A model generated the notes under the pieces. It searched no databases and was not told where the DNA came from. It worked only from the letters and a program-made list of their open reading frames with translations. The translations under genes were made by a program, and so were the position numbers. Of a stretch of DNA of 64,000 nt, positions 46,399 to 55,031 are shown one piece after another. Origin of the DNA: Rhodocytophaga aerolata. GTDB taxonomy: Bacteria > Bacteroidota > Bacteroidia > Cytophagales > 172606-1. Position 1 is the first letter of the stretch, and every line of letters begins with the position of its first letter. The stretch covers positions 1 to 64,000 of the forward strand of contig NZ_JAUKPO010000036.1 of NCBI RefSeq assembly GCF_030503435.1, read 5' to 3'.

Positions 46399-47089
46399 AT
46401 CAAAAGCAGGCAGGGTAAGCATAAAACAAAGTAACTAGAGAGGACAGCACAGGAAAAAGGCAAATTGCTTGAGTCAAGAGTATAGGGCTTATGAGACATA
46501 CTTCTATACTAGTTTACCGGGCCGGAGAGGGTTAGGTATAATTTATTGGTAGTATAGGCCCATAATTAATACATTTATAGGTACACCTAGCATGGATCTG
46601 CTTTATGAAAAAATTATACAAGACCATTCTCGTAGATGATGATGCTACCTGTGTCTTCATTGCTCAGATACTGATGAAAAAAGCAGGCATAACCCAAGGC
46701 ATCTATACGGCTGAGAATGGCCGGCAGGCACTGGAGCTAATTGAGCGAAGCTGCCAAAAGGATTATCAAGGGAAGGATGCCTGCTGTCCGGACCTGATTC
46801 TGCTTGACATCAATATGCCGGTTATGAACGGCTTTGAGTTTTTAGAAGCCCTTGATCAACGATGGGGCTTAAATCCGCAGATTACCAGGATCTATTTGCT
46901 GACTAGCTCTACCAATCCTGCGGATGTAGAAAAAGCCAGCCGCTATGCCATAGCCGGATATATCGAGAAACCACTCACCTTGGAGAAGTTAATCAGTCTT
47001 GGGCTTTAAGGGGAAGCTACCTACCTGTTCGCTAATTTCAAAACGCTCACGTCTAGTTCCGGATAGATATTAACAAGAAAAATGCACTT
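46399..47089 (+). repeat. 691-bp repeat unit, copy 2
   Basis: Direct repeat of 22609-23299. Identical from 46399 to 46957, then 11 substitutions to 47089. It carries the whole response-regulator gene and about 205 bp upstream, including the promoter-like element (46546-46589). Flanks are unrelated to those of copy 1. Confidence 0.95.
46605..47009 (+). CDS. Single-domain response regulator, copy 2
   Basis: 134 residues with exactly the same sequence as the protein at 22815-23219, including Asp68 in LLDINMP. Unlike copy 1 it has no histidine kinase beside it; its neighbours are a sulfatase and an HbpS-like gene. The three coding differences from copy 1 are all synonymous. Both copies probably receive phosphate from the same kinase and serve the same partner. 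Confidence 0.9.
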   Translation: MKKLYKTILVDDDATCVFIAQILMKKAGITQGIYTAENGRQALELIERSCQKDYQGKDACCPDLILLDINMPVMNGFEFLEALDQRWGLNPQITRIYLLTSSTNPADVEKASRYAIAGYIEKPLTLEKLISLGL

Positions 47090-47324
47090 ACGAACATTGG
47101 ATGGGCATTCCTTCTACCTTACAAAATAAGAATCTGTAACCAGAACGACACGCTTACTGGTGCTTGCCATAGCCTGAGAAAAATAAAGGAGAAGAAAAAT
47201 CGATCAGAAAGGAATCTTTTAGCTAATTAACCCGTACCTGCTAAAACAAATCTGATAGGCCCCGAAAGAGGAGTTATAGCAGTAGCATAGCTTAACGGCC
47301 TAACCACTAAACCAAAAACTAAGA
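47090..47324. other. Intergenic before the HbpS-like gene
   Basis: About 230 bp downstream of the repeat; nothing recognised. Confidence 0.3.
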
Positions 47325-47720
47325 ATGATTACACTACAGGATGCCAGAAGAGTAATTGCCGCTGCTGAAGAGAAAGCCGGACAAGTAGGTCAACCAATGA
47401 ATATAGCCATCGTGGATGCAGGAGGTAATTTAGTAGCCCATGTCCGCATGGATGGAGCCTGGGTAGGCAGTATTGATATCTCGATCAACAAGGCTTTTAC
47501 CTCCCGTGCCTTTGACATTTCTACCAAACAATTAGGGGAAAATGCTCAACCCGGTGGGCAGTTTTATGGCATTCATGCTTCCAACAATGGCCGCATCATG
47601 ATCTTTGCCGGAGGTATTCCCCTGACAAAAGAAGGTAAGGTCGTGGGTGCCATAGGGGTGAGTGGAGGGTCCGGCGAGCAAGATCAGCAGGTTGCCCAGG
47701 CAGGTGCAGATGCTTTTTAG
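47325..47720 (+). CDS. GlcG/HbpS-family heme-binding-like protein
   Basis: 131 residues: LQDARRVIAAAEEKAGQ, VDAGGNLVAHVRMDGAWVGS, KAFTSRAFDIST, and the glycine-rich end GGIPLTKEGKVVGAIGVSGG that defines GlcG/HbpS. HbpS binds heme in Streptomyces; most family members are uncharacterised small proteins. No signal peptide. It has its own terminator at 47887. Confidence 0.85.
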   Translation: MITLQDARRVIAAAEEKAGQVGQPMNIAIVDAGGNLVAHVRMDGAWVGSIDISINKAFTSRAFDISTKQLGENAQPGGQFYGIHASNNGRIMIFAGGIPLTKEGKVVGAIGVSGGSGEQDQQVAQAGADAF

Positions 47721-47886
47721 CCGGGCATGCCAGCTTGTAGAAGCGTATAAGTACTCTGTTGGCAGGTTGATTGAAAGTAATCCATTCCGGTAGCTGCATT
47801 ACCTCTCCCTTTACTGGCTTTTACATACGATTTTCTAGTAGAATAGCTCTATGTTGGAATACTTAGTTGTTTTTTGGATTTTCCAT

Positions 47887-47926
47887 AAAACAGGAGGAAC
47901 TGAAAGTATATCAGGCCTCCTGTTTT
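47887..47926. terminator. Bidirectional terminator
   Basis: 11-bp stem (AAAACAGGAGG at 47887-47897, CCTCCTGTTTT at 47916-47926) with an 18-nt loop; T-runs lie on both strands. It separates the convergent HbpS-like gene and the barrel gene. Confidence 0.8.
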
Positions 47927-48027
47927 TTGCACAAAAGCTACCAGGCATAAAACCCAAATGCAGGTATGGGAATGAATGGGTAGGATAACTACCCTCTGAT
48001 AAATCTATGTATTTTACGAACCGGGCG

Positions 48028-48630
48028 TTATTCAGAACCCAGTTTACGTTTACCTCCACCAATGTCAAAGCCTACTTTAATGCCCAGATAGTCATTTCGG
48101 CTCTTAAGCCTGCTGCTTCCCAAATGGGCTATGGAAGCCGGAACGGCATTATATTCTACACTAACCAAAAAGTGTCCGGCTTTGATACCTGCCCGCAGCA
48201 GGGCTCCCCATTTGTTGGCTGCTGTGAGGGTAACTTCTTCCCAGGATTGGCCGTCGGTTATTTCTATAAGCCCACTGGAGGTAATCCGGTAAAGTCCGCC
48301 ACCAAGCCCTATAAAGGGCCGTGTCTTGGTTTTGCCAAATACATAGTTGCCTGTCAGCAGGTAGGAACCCAGATAATTTACCTCCCCTGTAGAAGTACGG
48401 CCATTGACGGTAACTCCCCGGGCTACTAAGGCCCCTTCCAGGCGAACGCCCACATCCAGGTGGTCAGTTATTCCATATTTGGGTTCCAGGGCAAACAAGA
48501 CACCTCCAGAGATACCCGTTACCAGAGGCTGGGCATAGCCTACGGAAAGATTGACTTTAAAAGGTTTATAGGTTTGCCCGCTAGCCGAGAAAACGATGAA
48601 CATGAACAGAGGTAAGAGGAAATATTTCAT
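48028..48630 (-). CDS. Small outer-membrane beta-barrel protein
   Basis: 200 residues with a signal peptide (FLLPLFMFIVFSASGQ). Eight or so alternating amphipathic strands (VNLSVGYAQPLV, LDVGVRLEGAL, FIGLGGGLYRI, LVSVEYNA, YLGIKVGFDIGG) resemble OmpW/OmpA-type small barrels. Probably sits in the outer membrane; no ligand can be assigned. Confidence 0.75.
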   Translation of the reverse strand: MKYFLLPLFMFIVFSASGQTYKPFKVNLSVGYAQPLVTGISGGVLFALEPKYGITDHLDVGVRLEGALVARGVTVNGRTSTGEVNYLGSYLLTGNYVFGKTKTRPFIGLGGGLYRITSSGLIEITDGQSWEEVTLTAANKWGALLRAGIKAGHFLVSVEYNAVPASIAHLGSSRLKSRNDYLGIKVGFDIGGGKRKLGSE

Positions 48631-49237
48631 AGGTTGTTAATAAAATGGTGGTTAGTAAGTATACCAGATACCAGCCCTGGCATGGCGCATAAGTTATGAT
48701 TAAGTTCTGTTGGGCTGAAAATAAAATTTTGTAGCTAAGTAGTTTCATAAAGCCCTAGCAGCAAACGATATATAGGGTACTAGCTTTCGTATACATAAGG
48801 GGCATTTTACTACTAAGACAAGAAAAAGAAAGCCTACCCCTAAGCCCGCATGAACTAATTTTTTGATCAGGAAAAAAGGAGATGACCTTATAGATTTAAC
48901 AATACAGGTTTAACAAGCCTGCTAGCTGCGAAGGGTAAAAGAAAACATTTAGTGACAACCATACGGTTTGCAGACGTATCGTAAAGGGCAGAAATTACTA
49001 CTACGGTTAACCCGGAGCTATACCTTCATTTGAAATAACTCGCTATTTCTTTTCGTATTCTTTTTTCAGGTATGGAGAGGAGAGTACGTTAGAACAAAAC
49101 ATACGGAGGGTGTATGTGCGGCTCTTCATAGAATTTACAAGGATTTATTTTATCTTTAAGCCATCTATTTTTTTTGAGTGCCGGCTTTTTCAAAGAAGAA
49201 GCTTGTCTGTTATTTAACCACCCATAAACCTGTAACT
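48631..49237. other. Intergenic, 600 bp
   Basis: Divergent region between the barrel gene and the second sulfatase. No gene or clear operator seen. Confidence 0.4.
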
Positions 49238-50935
49238 GTGATAAAACAAGCTTTACTCCTGCCTTTGATCTTGTTGCTTGGGATACATGTGGCCTTCTGC
49301 CAGCAAAAAGCAACCACAGACCGGCCCAATATCATCTTCATTATGTCCGATGATCATGCCTATCAGGCGATTTCGGCCTATGATACCCGCTTAATTAACA
49401 CACCCAACATTGACCGGATTGCCAAAAATGGGATGCTTTTTACACAGGCTTCGGTTACCAATTCCATCTGCGCCCCTTCCCGGGCAACAATTTTGACAGG
49501 CAAGCATACCCATATCAACGGAAAAGTAGACAACCATTTCCCCTTTGATACCACTAACATCACCTTTCCCCAGATCCTGCAGCAGGCAGGGTACCAGACG
49601 GCTATGTTTGGCAAACTGCACTTTGGCAATAGTCCCAAAGGATTTGATCAGTTTAAGATTTTACCCGACCAGGGAGCATATTATAATCCCGACTTCATCA
49701 CCAAAAAGGAGGGCAATATTAAAGTGGAAGGCTATGTGACGGATATTATCACAGATATGACCCTGGAGTGGCTGCAGAAAGAGCGCAAGCCAGAGCAGCC
49801 GTTTCTATTAATGTACCTGCACAAAGCGCCTCACCGTTCCTGGCTCATGGCCGAGCGGCATCTGACAGACTTTACTACCAAGACTTTCCCGGAGCCTAAA
49901 ACCCTATTTGATGACTATTCCGGCAGAACCTCCCCGGCCTTGGAAGCAGAGATGAATATCTTGCACCACATGGCCTGGGCTGGTGATAACAAAGTCTTTC
50001 CCGAGGTGATGGATGAGCTGGGTATTGCAGAAATTGGCTTTGACAAAGCCCGGTATGCCTATGAAATGGGCCGTTTTACTCCTTCACAAGGTGAAAACTT
50101 TCGCAAAGCCTATTCCAAAATCAATCAGGATTTCAAAAAAGCCTATCCTGCCATGAGCGATAAAGAGAAGATGCAGTGGAAGTATCAGCGTTATATGCAG
50201 GATTATCTGGGCACCATCCAGGCCGTTGATGAAAATGTAGGAAGGGTATTGGATTATCTGGAAGAAAATAACCTGATGGAGAATACCATTATTGTCTATA
50301 CTTCAGACCAGGGCTTTTATCTGGGGGAGCATGGCTGGTTTGATAAGCGCTTTATCTATGATGAATCCTTTAAAACTCCGCTGCTGATCTCATGGCCGGG
50401 GAAAATAAAGCCGGGAAGCCGCTCAGATGAACTGGTTCAGAACCTGGATTTTGCCCCTACTTTCCTGGAGGCTGCCGGTGTAAAAGTTCCTTCCGATATG
50501 CAGGGAGAAAGCCTGCTTCCGTTGCTGAAAGGGGAACCTCAAAAATGGACAAGAAAGGCTGTATATTACCATTACTATGAGTATCCGGCAGAGCACATGG
50601 TAAACCGGCATTATGCCATTGTAACAAAGGATTACAAGTTAATTCATTACTATTATGTGGAAGATCAGTGGGAGCTGATCGACCGGAAAAAAGATCCCTT
50701 AGAGCTGAAAAATGTCTACAACGATCCGGCCTATGCCAAAGTAAGAAAGCAATTGCATGGGCAGTTGTCTGGGCTCAGGAAAAAGTACGGGGATACTGAC
50801 CAGCTCAGCGGGCAATATGTAGAGAAGTTTATGGAAGATGCCACGCAAGGAAAAGTGTTTGGCGTAAGCAAAGAAAAAGCACAGCAGATCAAGTCCAGAC
50901 GTGCGGCTAATACGAGGGCAACCAATTCCAACTAA
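49238..50935 (+). CDS. Sulfatase, iduronate-2-sulfatase-like
   Basis: 565 residues from the GTG at 49238, which gives a clean signal peptide (KQALLLPLILLLGIHVAFC); an earlier GTG at 49178 is less likely. The core is RPNIIFIMSDDHAYQAISAY, the formylglycine motif C78-A-P-S-R, then TAMFGKLHFG and a C-terminal WELIDRKKDPLELKNVY. Fits extracellular sulfatases acting on sulfated glycans. It is a different subfamily from the one at 44429. No maturation enzyme is encoded in the window. Confidence 0.9.
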   Translation: MIKQALLLPLILLLGIHVAFCQQKATTDRPNIIFIMSDDHAYQAISAYDTRLINTPNIDRIAKNGMLFTQASVTNSICAPSRATILTGKHTHINGKVDNHFPFDTTNITFPQILQQAGYQTAMFGKLHFGNSPKGFDQFKILPDQGAYYNPDFITKKEGNIKVEGYVTDIITDMTLEWLQKERKPEQPFLLMYLHKAPHRSWLMAERHLTDFTTKTFPEPKTLFDDYSGRTSPALEAEMNILHHMAWAGDNKVFPEVMDELGIAEIGFDKARYAYEMGRFTPSQGENFRKAYSKINQDFKKAYPAMSDKEKMQWKYQRYMQDYLGTIQAVDENVGRVLDYLEENNLMENTIIVYTSDQGFYLGEHGWFDKRFIYDESFKTPLLISWPGKIKPGSRSDELVQNLDFAPTFLEAAGVKVPSDMQGESLLPLLKGEPQKWTRKAVYYHYYEYPAEHMVNRHYAIVTKDYKLIHYYYVEDQWELIDRKKDPLELKNVYNDPAYAKVRKQLHGQLSGLRKKYGDTDQLSGQYVEKFMEDATQGKVFGVSKEKAQQIKSRRAANTRATNSN

Positions 50936-51196
50936 ACTTCCTTTAAAAGGTATTGGCAAGTAGGTTTATTTGATCATCAGCTACATATCACTTATCCTTA
51001 CCCTTGAAAGTGTTCGTTAGATGCTTCCGCAGGTATACGCATATGCCGGCTTATACAAAGTTGTCAATTCGGGAAAGGAGATCATCAAACCAAAGACAGG
51101 CTGACAAGCAAGGCAAAGCTTTGGTAACGTAGCCTAAGCGGGCAGGAGTAGGGGAGTGGCCTGCAACTCTTCATTTTACTATAATAGTACCGTCCT

Positions 51197-51766
51197 ATGC
51201 ATCCGGCTTTAAAAAAATACCTGGAAGGGAAGATCATCCTTTCTTCCCAACAAGAGCAACTAGTCGGCAATTGTTTCAAACCCTTAGTTACCAAACGTAA
51301 CCAGATACTATTGCAGAAAGGCAACACTGCCAAGTATATATATTTTGTAGTAAAAGGCTGCCTGCGGGTTTTTCTAACCACGGAGGATGGCAGCGAATCC
51401 ACCCGGTTCCTCATATTCGAAGGTCGCATGGGCACGGCTTTTCCCAGTTTTATCTTACAGCAACCTTCCCAGGCAGCCATTCAAACCCTTGAAGCTTCCC
51501 ACTTACTCATGCTCAGCAACACTGACCGGCAACGGCTCTACCAAGAGGTACCAGGCTGGGAGACTATGGACCGTAAAGGCATAGAACTGGATTATATTGC
51601 CTCTATCGAGCGTATCGAAAGCTTTATCACCATGGACGCTAAGGCCCGCTATGATTCCCTTATGCAGCAGCATCCGCAAATGCTGCAACGTTTGCCTGCT
51701 AAAATCATCGCCGATTATTTAGGGATTTCCAAGGAAACGCTTAGCCGCTTAAAATCGAAGAGGTAA
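51197..51766 (+). CDS. Crp/Fnr-family transcriptional regulator
   Basis: 189 residues, on the short side for the family. The cNMP-binding-like roll (KYIYFVVKGCLRVFLTTEDGSE, FEGRMGTAF) is followed by an HTH (LPAKIIADYLGISKETLSRLKSKR) ending right at the recognition helix. No Fnr Cys cluster. Upstream of a secreted alpha/beta hydrolase, with TTGACATTTGTCAA in the gap. In Bacteroidota such regulators often sit beside a small enzyme they control. Confidence 0.85.
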   Translation: MHPALKKYLEGKIILSSQQEQLVGNCFKPLVTKRNQILLQKGNTAKYIYFVVKGCLRVFLTTEDGSESTRFLIFEGRMGTAFPSFILQQPSQAAIQTLEASHLLMLSNTDRQRLYQEVPGWETMDRKGIELDYIASIERIESFITMDAKARYDSLMQQHPQMLQRLPAKIIADYLGISKETLSRLKSKR

Positions 51767-51770
51767 TTTA

Positions 51771-51784
51771 TTGACATTTGTCAA
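51771..51784. promoter_or_regulatory. Inverted repeat TTGACATTTGTCAA, putative Crp/Fnr operator
   Basis: Perfect arms TTGACA / TGTCAA around TT. It starts 5 nt after the Crp/Fnr stop and 63 nt before the hydrolase ATG. It shares GACATTTGTC with the sites at 7253 and 11043. Confidence 0.65.
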
Positions 51785-51833
51785 TCTTTTTAAGACAGAG
51801 AACCAATAGCTTTATGGTTCATCTCTTATAGCC

Positions 51834-52889
51834 ATGTACAGACCTATAGTAATTGTTCTATTGCTTCTTTTGCCCTTTTATAGCTTTACGCAGCCCAAGC
51901 CGGCAGAAACTATTGGGCAACGCACCTTAACGTTTAAAGACTTGACCCGTAACCGCCCCGTGGTAACAGAGGTATGGTATCCAACCGGAGATTCTTTGAA
52001 AGCGAGTGATCGGGTAGCGGGTCCCTTTAGGCGAAAGCATACCGTACGCAATGGCCGCTTACCCTCCGCCAGATTACCCCTGATCCTGCTTTCGCATGGT
52101 ACAGGCGGTGGCCGGCTCACCTTGGAGTGGCTTGCTCAAGCATTAGCAGAACATGGGTTTATGGTGGCTGCTGTGGACCATTGGGGCAATACCTATGATA
52201 ATAAAATACCACTAGAGTTTCTTAACCCATGGGAACGTCCACTCGATATCAGCTTTGCCTTAACCGCTTTGCTGGAAGATAAGGAATTCAGCGCTGTTAT
52301 CGACCGGCAACGGATTGGGGCAACAGGCTTTTCATTTGGCGGCTACACGGTTATTGCCCTGGCCGGTGGGGTGCTTGCGTATGATGCATTGGTTACTTAT
52401 CACAAAAGCACAGGCTACAAAGAGCTGGAGTTGCCAGAATTTCCTGGTCTTTCTCGGTATCTCGAAGATAGCACCTTACTGGAAGGCATAAAGCAGGCCC
52501 GGCCATTAAAAGATACCCGCATACAAGCATTTCTAGCTCTTTCGCCAGCGTTGGGGGCAGGTTTCATTGATCAACAACAAGTGAAAGAGATCAACCGGCC
52601 GCTCTACATTATTGGCGCACAAAGCGACAGTATTGCGCCTGTAGAAACAAACGCCAGGCATTTTCACAAGCTCATTGCTGGTTCAGAGTATTATGAGTTT
52701 ACAGGAAAAACCGGGCACTATGTCATGTTAAATGAGGCTAATGATGATCTTAAACAAGGTGCACCTACCTATTTTTTGGATGATGCGTCTGTAAGCAGAG
52801 TCCGGGTACATGAACAGGTAAGCAGGTTGGCTGTGCATTTTTTTAATGCGAAATTAAACGAATTACCTAAGTTGAAAAAGCGTCAGTGA
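51834..52889 (+). CDS. Secreted alpha/beta hydrolase (PAF-acetylhydrolase/dienelactone-like)
   Basis: 351 residues with a signal peptide (IVIVLLLLLPFYSFTQ). Oxyanion region LILLSHGTGGGRLTLEW, nucleophile elbow GFSFGGYT, a later acid in IIGAQSDSIAPVETN and the His of KTGHYVMLN make a complete triad. Probably an esterase of small or lipid esters. Likely target of the Crp/Fnr regulator upstream. Confidence 0.85.
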   Translation: MYRPIVIVLLLLLPFYSFTQPKPAETIGQRTLTFKDLTRNRPVVTEVWYPTGDSLKASDRVAGPFRRKHTVRNGRLPSARLPLILLSHGTGGGRLTLEWLAQALAEHGFMVAAVDHWGNTYDNKIPLEFLNPWERPLDISFALTALLEDKEFSAVIDRQRIGATGFSFGGYTVIALAGGVLAYDALVTYHKSTGYKELELPEFPGLSRYLEDSTLLEGIKQARPLKDTRIQAFLALSPALGAGFIDQQQVKEINRPLYIIGAQSDSIAPVETNARHFHKLIAGSEYYEFTGKTGHYVMLNEANDDLKQGAPTYFLDDASVSRVRVHEQVSRLAVHFFNAKLNELPKLKKRQ

Positions 52890-52976
52890 TTGATAAGCAG
52901 GGATTAGCTATTTTTGTAAGGCTAGTTAGGTTGTTTGCCTATAGAAGAAATACACTTTCTCTGAGATCAACGCAGC

Positions 52977-53030
52977 AAAGCCCTTTGAAAAGAAGCATTA
53001 GAAGGCGAGATACATGTAGGGCTTTTTTTC
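52977..53030 (+). terminator. Weak terminator after the hydrolase gene
   Basis: Arms AAAGCCCT (52977-52984) and AGGGCTTT (53018-53025) with a 33-nt loop, then five more T residues (53025-53029 within the run). The long loop makes it uncertain. Confidence 0.4.
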
Positions 53031-53095
53031 AAATCTACGCTCAGGAGTAACCTAACACCCGCAAGCCGCGTAAGACCTGTTTACTCATCAACTTT

Positions 53096-53527
53096 ATGTG
53101 GATTGTCTTGGCTCTTTTAGCGGCTTTAACAGCTGCCGTGGTGGTTACTTTGTCAAAAGCCGGTATTAAGAACATAGATTCTAGTCTTGGATTTGCTATT
53201 CAATCTGTTTTGATCCTGCTGATCTCCTGGGGACTGGTAGCCTGGCAAGGCAACCTGCGGGAAGTGATGCGCATTGAAAAGCGTACCTGGCTGTTTCTTA
53301 TCCTGGCAGGGGTGCTTACCTGTATTTCCTCATTGCTCACGTTTCGCGCACTTAAATTAGGAGATGCCTCCAAAGTGTCTCCTTTGGAAAGAGTTTCACT
53401 AGTATTTGCTATTATCTTTGCTGTTTTATTTTTAAAAGAGAAGGTAAACTGGCAGATCATCCTTGGAGCCCTGCTCATGACGGTGGGTGCTATCCTGATT
53501 GCCATGGCCCAGCCCACAGGCAAATAA
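53096..53527 (+). CDS. EamA-family half-size transporter
   Basis: 143 residues with about five hydrophobic helices and a single EamA unit: WIVLALLAALTAAVVVTLSKAG, then FRALKLGDASKVSPLERVSLVFAIIFAVLFLKEKV. Most DMT/EamA carriers have two such units (about 300 residues); this single unit should function as a dimer. Substrate unknown. Inner membrane. Confidence 0.85.
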   Translation: MWIVLALLAALTAAVVVTLSKAGIKNIDSSLGFAIQSVLILLISWGLVAWQGNLREVMRIEKRTWLFLILAGVLTCISSLLTFRALKLGDASKVSPLERVSLVFAIIFAVLFLKEKVNWQIILGALLMTVGAILIAMAQPTGK

Positions 53528-53754
53528 CTTGTATCGGAACCTGTTTCATTAGCGAAGCTAGTAGCCAAGGTAGTTTTGGGGTAGTATAGCACATCGGCTA
53601 TTTATACACAGTTACCAGAACAACAGGCTTTTCACTGCTTACTCAAATGGTGCAATCTATACAAATAAAAAGGGGATGCCCTGCTTGCAGAACATCCTTC
53701 TTATTCAGACTTTAGGTGAGGGATTTACACATATACCTCTTCCCCAGTTCCAGC

Positions 53755-54846
53755 TTACATATGCTTTGGTAACACCGGCTTTTGTAGCCCTTCTATAAAA
53801 AAGCTTGCCAGGGTAAAAGATAGGTAGGGCGGAAATCCCCGCTGGTTGGTAAGGACAATAAAGGTGAGTTTTTGCTTATCGAAGTGAACAAAATCGGCTA
53901 AAGCAGGCCCTCCGCTGTGTCCGGATACCTTATGTCCCTGGTAATCTTGTGCAATAAAGCCAATGCCGAAAGTGCCATTTCCTTCCTTCTTTAATGCGAC
54001 AGGGGTTAAGAGCAACTGCTGAGTCTCGAGCTTTAAAAACGTTCCCTTATCTAATACCTGCGCTATTTTAGCCATATCGGTTATAGAGGTATACAGGCCA
54101 CCTGCCGTATAACCTGTTTTGCCAAACTGCATATCACTTACCACATAGCCATTTTCCTGATAGGCATATACAGCTGCTTCTTTGGGAATAATGTGTTGGG
54201 TGCGAATGCCATTGTCCGTATTATTATTCACATACGTATGCTGCATACCCAAAGGCTCAAGTACATATTGTTTGAGGGCCTCGAAATAAGGCTTACCTGT
54301 CCGTTGCTCAATGATGTATTGCAGTACCCAGTAGTCGGAGCTTACATAAAAGGAACGGGTGCCGGGTTCATGGGTCATTTCCTGCTTTTTAGCCAGTTCC
54401 AGGGCTTCTTTTGAGTTGGAAGCTTTGCTGAAATCCGCCATGGCGATTCCTGACTGATGGGAGGCAAGCTGTTTAATGGTAATCTCGTTCCACTGCGGTG
54501 GAATACTATCCAGTAGCTCTTTTAGTTTCTGTTCGGGCAAAAGAAGTTTTTCTTCAAATAACCTGCCCAGCAATAAAGCTGCAAAAAGCTTTGAGCAGGA
54601 AGCCGTTTGAAAAGCCGTTTCACTATCCACCGGCATGTTCCAGGACAGATTAGCCATTCCGTAGTTTCCCTGATGAATAATTTTACCGTCTTTTACCACC
54701 GCATAGGCCAAACCCGGAATATGATGTTGCCCCATTGCCTCCCGGATAAAGGTATCTATTTGTTTGGCAGGATCTTGTTGGGCAACTGCCAGCAGGGATA
54801 TATTTAGCAGCAGACTTGTCAGTATAAGGTGAAATATTTTTTTCAT
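53755..54846 (-). CDS. Serine hydrolase, class C beta-lactamase family
   Basis: 363 residues with a signal peptide (LILTSLLLNISLLAVAQQ). The catalytic S-C-S-K (SxxK), the second motif near FYVSSDYW and the third motif HSGG (KVSGHSGGPALADF) are present. A D-Ala-D-Ala carboxypeptidase or esterase is likely. Divergent from the propeller histidine kinase gene at 55032, from which it is separated by about 185 bp. A second hydrolase of this class lies at 5814. Confidence 0.85.
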   Translation of the reverse strand: MKKIFHLILTSLLLNISLLAVAQQDPAKQIDTFIREAMGQHHIPGLAYAVVKDGKIIHQGNYGMANLSWNMPVDSETAFQTASCSKLFAALLLGRLFEEKLLLPEQKLKELLDSIPPQWNEITIKQLASHQSGIAMADFSKASNSKEALELAKKQEMTHEPGTRSFYVSSDYWVLQYIIEQRTGKPYFEALKQYVLEPLGMQHTYVNNNTDNGIRTQHIIPKEAAVYAYQENGYVVSDMQFGKTGYTAGGLYTSITDMAKIAQVLDKGTFLKLETQQLLLTPVALKKEGNGTFGIGFIAQDYQGHKVSGHSGGPALADFVHFDKQKLTFIVLTNQRGFPPYLSFTLASFFIEGLQKPVLPKHM

Positions 54847-55031
54847 GTGTTTTACAGTTGATACGTGTTAAGAACTAATACAAAGGTCGCAAGCCGGTAC
54901 ACCGTATTCAATCGCATCTTAGGGTGAAATACAGGCAGCCTGAGCAGCCAGGCATCCCATAAAAGGGGGATATTGGGGATAGTGTTTTCCGGATTGCTAT
55001 TTCCTGAGTAACTTGAATACAATTTGAGCGT

